A stretch of 13,942 nucleotides of DNA from UBA5794 sp964196275 (lineage in GTDB: Bacteria; Actinomycetota; Acidimicrobiia; Spongiisociales; UBA5794): assembly GCA_964196275.1 (NCBI GenBank), contig CAXMSN010000098.1:1-13942 (forward strand), read 5' to 3'. Both the position numbers and the translations under genes were made by a program. Each line of letters begins with the position of its first letter. Positions within the stretch are counted from its first letter, which is position 1. Below the pieces are notes generated by a model. It made no database searches. It saw nothing but the letters and a program-made list of their open reading frames with translations, and was not told the origin of the DNA. This document shows positions 7,867 through 13,942 of this stretch, piece by piece.

Positions 7867-9753
7867 CTATACCTTCTGAAGCGGCTCGATACGGACCGCT
7901 GTGGCCTTGAACTCTGCGGTTCCGGACTTTGGATCCCATGCGTCGAGGGTGAGAGTGTTGATGTCAGCCTCGTCAGGCCAGTGGATCGCCATGAACGCAA
8001 GCCCCCGCCTGAGGCCTGAGCGGTACCGCGCAGGAACCTCGATCGATCCTCTCCGCGAAGACATCTTCACCCTATCGCCGTCTGCGATGCCGAGCGCATC
8101 ACCATCGGCAGGGTCGATGTCGACAACACCACCGGACGCCAGCGGGGATCGATAGCCGCCACTTTGGACACCGGTGTTGTAGCCGTCGAGCCTGCGGCCG
8201 GTCGTCAGTCGCATCGGGAACTCGTCCGATAGCGCATCGATCGGCGGCACCCACGAGACCGGGGAGAACGGTGCGGGTTCACGAGGCATCGGATCCTCCC
8301 ACAGCCAGCCGTGCAAGAAGAGCGTTCCTGGATGGTCCTCATCCGGGCACGGCCACTGGAGCCCACCATGTTCCTCAAGACGGTCATAGGACATTCCGCC
8401 GTGCATGGGTGACAGGCTTCGGAGTTCATCCCATATCTCCTCAGCCGCTGGGATCGTCCAGTCGTGACCCATCGCCTGTGCGAGAAGACAGAGGATCTCG
8501 ACGTCATCCTTTGCTTCGCCTGGCGGGTCAAGCGCCTTGTTGACGCGCTGTACACGACGTTCGGAAGAGGTGACCGTCCCGTCGGATTCAGCCCAGCCTG
8601 CACCGGCAGGGAAGACGACGTCCGCCATGGCTGCGGTCTTGGTGAGGAAGATGTCCTGGACGATCAAGAAGTCGAGCCCCTCGAGAAGTTCGATCGTGCG
8701 CCGCGAATCGGCCTCGGACTGTGCGGGGTTCTCCCCGATCACGTACATCGCGCTGAGTTCTCCACGCTCCATGGCGTCGAACATCTGCGTCACGTGCCAG
8801 CCGGGGTCAGGAGGAACGGGTGCACCCCACACAGCCTCGAACTTCGCTCGATGGCCTGCGTCCGTCACGTCCTGGAAACCAGGCAGCTTGTTCGGGAGCG
8901 CACCCATGTCGCCCCCACCCTGCACGTTGTTCTGACCTCTGATCGGCACGAGCCCCGATCCGTACCGTCCGACGTGCCCGGTGAGCAGAGAGAGATTGAT
9001 CAGGGACAACACGTTGTCGGTTGCGTTGTGATGCTCCGTGATCCCGAGAGTCCAGCACAGTTGCGCGGACTCGGCCGTTGCGTAGTCACGGGCAAGCTCG
9101 GCAATCGCCTTCGCAGGGACGCCAGTCACCTGCTCCCCGCGCTCGAGCGTCCATGGCTCGACTGCCTCGGCGAACTCGTCAAATCCAGAGGTGGAATGGG
9201 CTACGAACGACTCGTTGACCAGTCCGGCGTGGATGATCTCGCGGGCGACGGCGTTCGACAGCGCGATGTCGGATCCGACATCGATCCCGAGCCACGTGTC
9301 CGCCCACTGTGCGGACTCCGTGCGTCGCGGGTCAACGGCGTACATCTTGGCGCCGTTGCGGACACCCTTCAGGATGTGATGGAAGAAGATCGGGTGTGCG
9401 GCGCGTGCGTTCGACCCCCAGAGGATGATGAGATCAGTGGTCTCGATCTCCTCGTAGGAAGATGTCCCGCCACCCGCTCCGAAAACAGCCGCCAGACCGG
9501 CGACAGATGGGGCGTGTCAGGTCCGATTGCAGCTGTCAACGTTGTTGTTCTTGAGGACCGTTCGGGCGAACTTCTGAGCGATGAAGTTCATCTCGTTGGT
9601 CGCTTTTGAGCAGGAGAACATCCCCGAGGTCGTGCCCGGATTCCTCCGGAGACCTTCAGCGGCCCGTTCGAGAGCCTCTTCCCACGTCGCGGGTCTCAGA
9701 GATTCGCCGTCTCGCACAAGGGGTGTTCTGAGCCGTTCGTATCGCTTTCCCAT
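7867..9753 (-). CDS. fdhA: Formate dehydrogenase catalytic subunit, selenoprotein (in-frame TGA read as Sec)
   Basis: Interconverts formate and CO2 at a Mo (or W)-bis-MGD centre. One 628-residue frame with TGA at 9519-9517 read as selenocysteine 79. The context CNRT-U-HAPSVAGL matches E. coli FdhH (ARV-U-HGPSVAGL). Sec79, His80 and Arg272 (RGQNNVQG) correspond to U140, H141 and R333, and the U-to-R spacing of 193 is identical. The C-terminal dinucleotide-binding domain starts near 515 (LTTGRRLDGYNTG). Stopping at TGA would leave a 78-residue stub and a body with no start codon before residue 137. ATG 9753 is chosen because GGAGGTGA sits directly upstream; a TTG at 9777 is possible. The protein begins at RYERLRTPLV, just after where the Fe4S4 domain normally ends. 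That domain is in the gene at 6024-5152. First gene of the operon. Full-length relatives are about 700 (FdhH) to over 900 residues (NAD-linked). Confidence 0.94.
9488..9519 (-). promoter_or_regulatory. Candidate bacterial SECIS element after the fdhA UGA
   Basis: On the minus strand, counting U of UGA as 1, nucleotides 16-32 read GUCGCCGGUCUGGCGGC. They form a 6-bp stem (GUCGCC/GGCGGC, one U-G wobble) closed by a GGUCU loop. U17, G23 and U24 occupy the same positions as the bases needed for SelB binding in E. coli fdhF, and the UGA is followed by C. The V-A-G-L protein sequence here is conserved too, so part of the match could be driven by coding. The compensating GC stem nevertheless differs in sequence from E. 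coli while keeping the fold. Confidence 0.8.
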
Positions 9754-9754
9754 G

Positions 9755-9762
9755 TCACCTCC
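9755..9762 (-). promoter_or_regulatory. Strong ribosome-binding site of fdhA
   Basis: GGAGGTGA on the minus strand, one nt before the ATG at 9753. It is the best Shine-Dalgarno match in the window and decides the fdhA start. It contrasts with the leaderless starts of neighbouring genes. Confidence 0.7.
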
Positions 9763-9784
9763 CTCCGCATGTCGCAAGGGTGCG

Positions 9785-9790
9785 AGCGTA
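9785..9790 (-). promoter_or_regulatory. Candidate -10 box of the fdh operon
   Basis: TACGCT (TANNNT type) on the minus strand would start transcription near 9778, leaving a leader of about 25 nt that contains the strong ribosome-binding site. No good -35 box is seen. The region immediately upstream is the repeat at 9804-9838. Confidence 0.35.
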
Positions 9791-9803
9791 CCACCGGCTC
9801 ACG

Positions 9804-9838
9804 TCGCTCGGCTTCGGTCGCTCGACTCCGCCTCGCTC
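9804..9838. repeat. Periodic TCGCTC repeat, about 14-15 bp unit
   Basis: TCGCTCG at 9804 and 9818 and TCGCTCC at 9833 are spaced 14-15 bp, with related GCTTCGG/ACTCCGC fillers, and sit between the divergent fdhA and ftcD promoters. It abuts the 7-bp repeat at 9840-9860, making one composite 57-bp element. Similar GCGAGCG-rich sequence occurs at 1580-1620. It may be a dispersed intergenic repeat or a multi-site operator. Confidence 0.5.
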
Positions 9839-9839
9839 C

Positions 9840-9860
9840 AGACCACAGACCACAGACCAA
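9840..9860. repeat. 7-bp tandem repeat (AGACCAC, three copies)
   Basis: Three direct copies of AGACCAC (last ending in A). The unit differs by one base from the GGACCAC triple at 31-50. Both copies lie about 90-110 nt upstream of a plus-strand start codon. Confidence 0.6.
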
Positions 9861-9934
9861 CGAAAGGACAATGCTCACCTCAGGCTTCCTGCATCCACAC
9901 TCCACCGCTTCGGCGATTCCTGCCCGCGTAGGCG

Positions 9935-9940
9935 TATCGT
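9935..9940 (+). promoter_or_regulatory. -10 box of ftcD, leaderless arrangement
   Basis: TATCGT followed by exactly 6 nt (GGAGCC) and the ftcD ATG. A GGCGAT hexamer lies 17 nt upstream (9912-9917); the same hexamer and spacing occur before mscS. The GGAG between box and ATG could act as a ribosome-binding site if transcription starts further upstream. Confidence 0.45.
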
Positions 9941-9946
9941 GGAGCC

Positions 9947-11635
9947 ATGCGCAGAGTCATCGAATGTGTCCCGAACTTCAGCGAAGGGCGGGACCTCGCA
10001 GTCATAGAACAGATCACGTCACAGATCGAAACAGTCGATGGCGTGCGCTTGCTTGATGTTGATCCGGGCAAAGCGACGAACCGAACCGTCGTGACGATGG
10101 CAGGTGAGCCAGAGGCCGTGATCGAGGCCGCCGTGCGAGCGATCAAGAAGGCAACCGAGCTGATCGATATGACGCAGCACGAAGGCGAGCACCCACGGTT
10201 CGGTGCGACCGACGTGTGCCCCCTCGTGCCCGTATCCGGTGTGACGATGGAGGAGACCGTCGAGTACGCACGAACGCTTGCGAAGCGACTCGGCGAAGAG
10301 GTCGGCCTCACCGTGTATTGCTACGAGAACGCCGCGCTCACAGATCAACGGAGGAACCTTGCCGTTGTCCGTGCTGGTGAGTACGAGGGACTGGAACAGA
10401 GGCTGTCTGACCCCGATTGGTTGCCAGACTTCGGACCGTCAACGCTCCAGCCGACATCCGGTGCGACAGCCGTCGGAGCGAGAGACTTCCTCGTCGCCTA
10501 CAACATCAACCTGAACACAACGTCGACCAGAAGAGCCAACGCGATCGCCTTCGACGTTCGAGAACGGGGCAGAGTCAGGCGAGCGGGAGACTCGTTGACA
10601 GGTGCCCCCGTGCTCGACGAGAACGGTGACCAGGTGTTGGTCCCAGGCTCCCTCAAGGCCGTCAAAGGGATCGGCTGGTTCATCGAGGAGTACGGCGTCG
10701 CACAGATCTCCCTGAACCTCACAGACATCTCGGTGACGCCGGTCCACGTCGCCTTCGATGAAGTCGTCCAGAAGGCAGACGAGCGCGGTATCCGCGTGAC
10801 AGGATCAGAGCTTGTCGGCCTCATACCCTTGTATGCGATGCTCGACGCTGGCAGATACTTCCTCCACAAACAGCAACGATCAACAGGCGTCTCGGATGCC
10901 GAGCTGATCAAGATCGCAGTGAAATCGATGGGTTTGGACGAGCTCTACCCGTTCAACCCTGATCACAAGATCATCGAGTACGTGCTCGATGACGGGTCGG
11001 AGCAGCGTCTTGTCGACCTCTCCGTTCGAGCATTCGTCGAGGAGACGGCGTCGGAGTCACCCGCTCCGGGCGGCGGATCCGTCGCGGCAGCTCTAGGTGC
11101 GTTGGGAGCTGCGCTTGCGACGATGGTCGCCAACCTCTCCTCTCACAAGCGCGGCTGGGACGACCGCTGGAAAGAGTTCTCAGATTGGGCGCACAAAGGG
11201 AAGGCACAGCACACGGAACTGTTGGCACTCATCGACAAGGACACCGATGCGTTCAACGAGGTCATGGATGCGTTCGGGATGCCCAAGGGAACAGAGCAAG
11301 AACGGGAAGCACGCACCGAGGCCATCCAAGCCGCAACACGCACCGCAATCGAAGTCCCTCTCACGGTCATGCAAGTCGCTCTCGACTCGATGGAGACGAT
11401 CGAGGCCATGGTGAGGACCGGGAACCCGAACTCGGTAAGCGACGCTGCTGTGGGTGCCATCTGTGCCCGTTCGGCCGTGCTTGCCGCGTTTATCAACGTA
11501 CAGATCAACGTCGTAGATCTTGATGACGAAGACGCGGCCAACGACTACCTGACACAGGGTGGAGCGATCCAGGAGAAAGCGATCGCCAAGGAGAACGAGA
11601 TCCTCGAGATTGCCAGATCAGCAATCTCGTCCTGA
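9947..11635 (+). CDS. ftcD: Bifunctional glutamate formimidoyltransferase / formimido-THF cyclodeaminase
   Basis: Transfers the formimino group of formimino-glutamate to THF and then releases ammonia to give 5,10-methenyl-THF, as in folate-linked histidine breakdown. The 562-residue length is close to mammalian FTCD (541). The transferase occupies about 1-335, with CVPNFSEGRD at 7-16, Asp39, and His82 in EHPRFGATD. Asp39 and His82 have the same numbers as the catalytic residues of the porcine enzyme. The cyclodeaminase spans about 345-560, with the SPAPGGGSVAAALGALGAALATMV segment and NPNSVSDAAVGA. The ATG lies 6 nt after a -10 box. It is divergent from the fdh operon. No hut genes are in the window, so the source of formimino-glutamate is not visible. 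The methenyl-THF product leads through 10-formyl-THF to FTHFS and formate. Confidence 0.96.
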   Translation: MRRVIECVPNFSEGRDLAVIEQITSQIETVDGVRLLDVDPGKATNRTVVTMAGEPEAVIEAAVRAIKKATELIDMTQHEGEHPRFGATDVCPLVPVSGVTMEETVEYARTLAKRLGEEVGLTVYCYENAALTDQRRNLAVVRAGEYEGLEQRLSDPDWLPDFGPSTLQPTSGATAVGARDFLVAYNINLNTTSTRRANAIAFDVRERGRVRRAGDSLTGAPVLDENGDQVLVPGSLKAVKGIGWFIEEYGVAQISLNLTDISVTPVHVAFDEVVQKADERGIRVTGSELVGLIPLYAMLDAGRYFLHKQQRSTGVSDAELIKIAVKSMGLDELYPFNPDHKIIEYVLDDGSEQRLVDLSVRAFVEETASESPAPGGGSVAAALGALGAALATMVANLSSHKRGWDDRWKEFSDWAHKGKAQHTELLALIDKDTDAFNEVMDAFGMPKGTEQEREARTEAIQAATRTAIEVPLTVMQVALDSMETIEAMVRTGNPNSVSDAAVGAICARSAVLAAFINVQINVVDLDDEDAANDYLTQGGAIQEKAIAKENEILEIARSAISS

Positions 11636-11659
11636 GATGGTTAGCGGTCCCAGTCGCGG

Positions 11660-12766
11660 CTAGAACTTCGGCAGTGGCTGATTCGGCGTAAGAACAGCGG
11701 AAGATGCCACCAGCAGTGGGCGGACGATCTGGCTCCGGCGGTCAGCGGTGAAGTCGATTCGCTCCATCGTGGCCGACACTGCGGCGAACATGGCTGCGTG
11801 CGGATGGTCGTCGGGCACGCGTACCGCAAGTTTGGCGAGTGAGACGGCCTCTTCAGGATTTCCGCCGCGCAGCATCTGGGTGATCGCTGCATGGAAGCTT
11901 GCGTACACCGTGTACACAACGGGATCTTGAGGGACGATTCCGTTCCCGGCCGGCGAACCCTCGACTTCTGGTCGAACGCCTTTCACCAGTGAAAGAATGT
12001 TCCTCCCGAACACCCCACGCAACGCCTCATTCGAAAGTCCCGCCGCACCTGCAACCCTCATGGCGATCGTCGAGATCATCTGTGGCGACCCATACGGCGT
12101 GTCTGATGCATACACGATCTGGCAAGGGGCGACCGAGGCGAACAGCATCAAGATGGAAGGCGTGCTCCACCAGGCCGTGTCGAAGAAGAGCCCCGGGTGG
12201 TTGGCGGACTCAGGGCCGATCCACGACAGATCGCTTATGCCCGCGTGGCCAAGGATCACATTGAGCCCATCGACCTTGTCGATGAGCCGAAGGGTGTCCT
12301 CACCAAGGGCCGGTATGCCGCGACCTGCGTGGAAGAGGATGGGTACGCCGTGCTCTGCAGCAACGCGACCGATGTCTGCGACGGTCGGATCACCAACCGA
12401 GAACGACTCGCCACGTGGGTGCATCTTGATGCCCCGGGCACCGTTGCCAAGGGACCGCTCGGCTTCGGCCACGGCAGCAGCACCTCGGCGAGGATCGACT
12501 CGGAGATACGGGATCAGCCGTCCGTTGGACTCCGCGGCGATCGACAGGATCCGGTCGTTCGGATCGGCATAGCCGGTCGGCTCCATGCTTGATATCAGGA
12601 TCGCACCGGTGTGCCCCGCTACGTCAAGCTTCTCTACCAGGCGGGGTACCGTGCCGACCACTCCATCGGGATCGTTCGAGCCCTCATGCGTATGGGAATC
12701 CCAGACTTCGGTGTCAGGCGGCAGCAGTGTCGAGGACGCGCTGTGCCATGCTTCAACAAGATCCAT
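11660..12766 (-). CDS. Amidohydrolase-family metal-dependent hydrolase with C-terminal extension
   Basis: A 368-residue cytoplasmic TIM-barrel hydrolase of the amidohydrolase-2 type (decarboxylase/hydrolase group). Candidate metal and catalytic residues are His25 and His27 (DSHTH), Lys114/His116 (GIKMHPRG), His146 (LFHAGRG), His174 (ILGHAGISD) and Asp222 (YASDTPYG). The barrel appears to end near GVFGRNILSLVKG (251-263). About 100 further residues, 265-368, include predicted helices (ASFHAAITQMLRGGNPEEAVSLAKLAV) and are not part of the usual domain as I know it. The ATG lies 6 nt after a TAGCGT -10 box. It converges on ftcD with 24 bp between stops. The substrate cannot be read; it is not HutI-like. 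A link to the C1 module is possible by position only. Confidence 0.88.
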   Translation of the reverse strand: MDLVEAWHSASSTLLPPDTEVWDSHTHEGSNDPDGVVGTVPRLVEKLDVAGHTGAILISSMEPTGYADPNDRILSIAAESNGRLIPYLRVDPRRGAAAVAEAERSLGNGARGIKMHPRGESFSVGDPTVADIGRVAAEHGVPILFHAGRGIPALGEDTLRLIDKVDGLNVILGHAGISDLSWIGPESANHPGLFFDTAWWSTPSILMLFASVAPCQIVYASDTPYGSPQMISTIAMRVAGAAGLSNEALRGVFGRNILSLVKGVRPEVEGSPAGNGIVPQDPVVYTVYASFHAAITQMLRGGNPEEAVSLAKLAVRVPDDHPHAAMFAAVSATMERIDFTADRRSQIVRPLLVASSAVLTPNQPLPKF

Positions 12767-12772
12767 CGGGCA

Positions 12773-12778
12773 ACGCTA
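12773..12778 (-). promoter_or_regulatory. -10 box of the amidohydrolase gene, leaderless arrangement
   Basis: TAGCGT on the minus strand, then 6 nt, then ATG at 12766. No ribosome-binding site is present. It is divergent from the mscS box at 12893-12898 within a 138-bp gap that holds no gene. Confidence 0.5.
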
Positions 12779-12892
12779 ACCGGGCGGCCGTCGCTCTTCA
12801 CTCAGAAACCAGCCTGTTCATGCGGAGTTCGACGACTTCTGCGGCCGACCTGGTCAGCCACTTCTCTCTGGCGATACCGCAGTGTCACCGAA

Positions 12893-12898
12893 TAGCAT
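12893..12898 (+). promoter_or_regulatory. -10 box of the mscS-like gene, leaderless arrangement
   Basis: TAGCAT, then 6 nt, then the GTG start at 12905. GGCGAT lies 17 nt upstream (12870-12875), as in front of ftcD. No ribosome-binding site is present. Confidence 0.5.
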
Positions 12899-12904
12899 CT
12901 GTCC

Positions 12905-13768
12905 GTGATCTTCTGGCAGACAACTCCCACCGTCGAGGAACTCGAGACCTTCCTCGGAGCCGATGAGGTGACGGCGTGGAACGTGGGCTCGGCACTCTTG
13001 GTGGTGCTCGTTTCGATTCTTCTCGCAGGTCTCGCTCGTCGACTCATCAAGTGGCTTCTGCAGAAGGTCCCGCGACTGCGAGAGGGAATCCCCGATCTCG
13101 TCGGGCGAGCCACGGGATGGATGATCGTCCTGAGCGGCGGTGTTGTCGCCCTTACGGTTCTTGGCATCGACATGGTTCCTGCCCTGATGATGTTCCTCGT
13201 CTTCGGAGTCGTGTTCTTCATCGTGGGCAAAGGCCTGTTGTCCAACTTCTCGGCGGGACTGGTCATACAGGGCACGCCAATGTTCTTCGTCGGGGACCAA
13301 GTTGAGACATCCGCCGGGACAGGGACCGTCACGTTCATTACGGGCCGAACGGTTGTGATCCAGACCGAGGAGGGCACGGAGATCCACGTGCCGAACCGGC
13401 TCATAATCAGCGACCCCGTCACCAACCTGACCCACCTCGGCTCGCGTCGCTCGACGCTCGCCGTCGGAGTTGAGTATGGAACCGACCTGGAATCGGCGAA
13501 GAAACTGATCGAGTCAACCGTCGACGACTGCGACGAGACCCACGCCGATCCTCCTGCAGAGGCTCTGGTTGCTGCATTCGGGCCGAACGCGATCGGGTAC
13601 GAAGTCCACTTCTGGCACGAGCCAACGATCATCGACGGGATGCGAACCGTTGACAGCGTGGCTCGAGCGATCGCAACCGCCTTCGCCGAAAGCGGCGTCG
13701 TCATTGCCCTCCCACAGCGTGTACTCCATTTCGATAGCGATTCATCTGCCAAGCCGAGCAGTAGCTAA
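12905..13768 (+). CDS. MscS-family small-conductance mechanosensitive channel
   Basis: A 287-residue inner-membrane channel that would relieve turgor on hypo-osmotic shock. Predicted membrane segments are at about 25-46, 67-89 and 92-122. The third is the pore-lining helix, running into NFSAGLVIQ at 114-122. The MscS beta domain follows, about 123-180, with GDQVETSAGTGTV and IHVPNRLIISDPVTN. The C-terminal alpha/beta region extends to about 275. The length matches E. coli MscS (286). The start is GTG, fixed by the -10 box 6 nt upstream. It converges on the truncated gene at the window end with 20 bp between stops. No functional tie to the formate genes is evident. Confidence 0.93.
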   Translation: MIFWQTTPTVEELETFLGADEVTAWNVGSALLVVLVSILLAGLARRLIKWLLQKVPRLREGIPDLVGRATGWMIVLSGGVVALTVLGIDMVPALMMFLVFGVVFFIVGKGLLSNFSAGLVIQGTPMFFVGDQVETSAGTGTVTFITGRTVVIQTEEGTEIHVPNRLIISDPVTNLTHLGSRRSTLAVGVEYGTDLESAKKLIESTVDDCDETHADPPAEALVAAFGPNAIGYEVHFWHEPTIIDGMRTVDSVARAIATAFAESGVVIALPQRVLHFDSDSSAKPSSS

Positions 13769-13788
13769 CAGGGCAAGCCAGACCCGCG

Positions 13789-13942
13789 TCAGGTGGCCAG
13801 CAGTGCGTCCACTGCCTTTGTGTCCGGAACGGCACCGAGGCGATCGAACACTGACCGTGCGGACTCCAACTCCATTCGTGCTGCGGAATCCCTGCCTTCA
13901 GCCAGTTGAGCTTCGCCAAGCAGCATCCTGCTTTGCGCAGCC
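13789..13942 (-). CDS. C-terminal end of a TPR-like protein (5' end outside window)
   Basis: Fifty codons are visible, ending in TGA at 13791-13789; the frame is open to the window edge. The sequence (ARMELESARSVFDRLGAVPD, then a short DALLAT end) resembles the last helical repeats of TPR-containing transcriptional activators or cyclase-associated ATPases common in actinobacteria, where chains end in 'FERLGA..D...VDALL'. The function of the whole protein cannot be told. It is supported by coding-like residue composition, convergence with mscS, and lack of any better frame on either strand. Confidence 0.6.
   Translation of the reverse strand, partial: AAQSRMLLGEAQLAEGRDSAARMELESARSVFDRLGAVPDTKAVDALLAT

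Noticed and set aside
8464..9609. 381-residue open frame on the + strand opposite fdhA
   Set aside because: Antisense shadow of a high-GC gene; no recognisable motifs, while the minus strand is strongly conserved.
7867..9753. fdhA as a pseudogene with a Cys-to-stop mutation
   Set aside because: The only interruption is at the one position where Sec is expected, the rest of the frame is intact, and UGA is followed by C and a hairpin in the right register. It cannot be fully excluded without the sel genes.
9517..9777. Separate 86-residue gene ending at TGA 9519-9517
   Set aside because: It is the N-terminal part of fdhA. The frame, homology and catalytic residues continue directly past the TGA, and a SECIS-like hairpin follows.
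12802..13752. 316-residue open frame on the - strand opposite the mscS-like gene
   Set aside because: Shadow frame; Ser/Arg/Thr-rich with no domain, and it would cover the mscS promoter.

Overview
This window looks like chromosomal DNA of a GC-rich Gram-positive actinobacterium. The relatives that come to mind are Acidimicrobiia or similar lineages, but that is a judgement from protein style, not a placement. The reasons are high GC, a Thr-rich lipoprotein, actinobacterial-style split formate dehydrogenase genes, and several genes whose TANNNT -10 box lies only 6-7 nt before the start codon (leaderless transcription). There are no mobile elements, CRISPR arrays, rRNAs or recognisable tRNAs.

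Layout. 157-1485 (+) is a secreted lipoprotein of unknown function. It converges on fhs (1622-3310, -), formate-tetrahydrofolate ligase. A divergent promoter region separates fhs from mobA (3499-4062, +), which overlaps a small unknown gene (to 4346). These converge, with 3 bp between stop codons, on a four-gene formate dehydrogenase operon on the minus strand. In transcription order this is: fdhA catalytic body (9753-7867), a NuoE-NuoF fusion diaphorase (about 7799-6021), an iron-sulfur subunit ending in the Mo-enzyme Fe4S4 domain (6024-5152), and fdhD (5159-4350). Across a 193-bp divergent region is ftcD (9947-11635, +), a bifunctional formiminotransferase-cyclodeaminase. Then follow an amidohydrolase (12766-11660, -), an MscS-type channel (12905-13768, +) and the C-terminal end of a TPR-like protein (13941-13789, -), cut by the window edge.

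Main result. The fdhA reading frame is interrupted by one in-frame TGA (9519-9517) exactly where formate dehydrogenases carry their Mo-ligating Cys/Sec. A hairpin follows at the same spacing as in E. coli fdhF, with U17, G23 and U24 conserved when counted from the UGA. It should be read as one 628-residue selenoprotein, with Sec79, His80 and Arg272 matching U140/H141/R333 of E. coli FdhH. An ordinary gene finder would split it into two genes. In addition, the Fe4S4 domain that normally begins this polypeptide is encoded on a separate subunit two genes downstream, so the cluster and its conserved Lys would act in trans.

Together the genes form a C1/formate module. FtcD feeds formimino groups into methenyl-THF, FTHFS interconverts 10-formyl-THF and formate, and the NAD-linked Sec/Mo formate dehydrogenase interconverts formate and CO2. 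MobA (bis-MGD synthesis) and FdhD (cofactor sulfuration) mature the enzyme. The direction of flux (formate disposal or CO2 reduction) cannot be read from this window. The selenocysteine machinery (selA, selB, selC, selD) is not here and must be elsewhere if the Sec reading is right.
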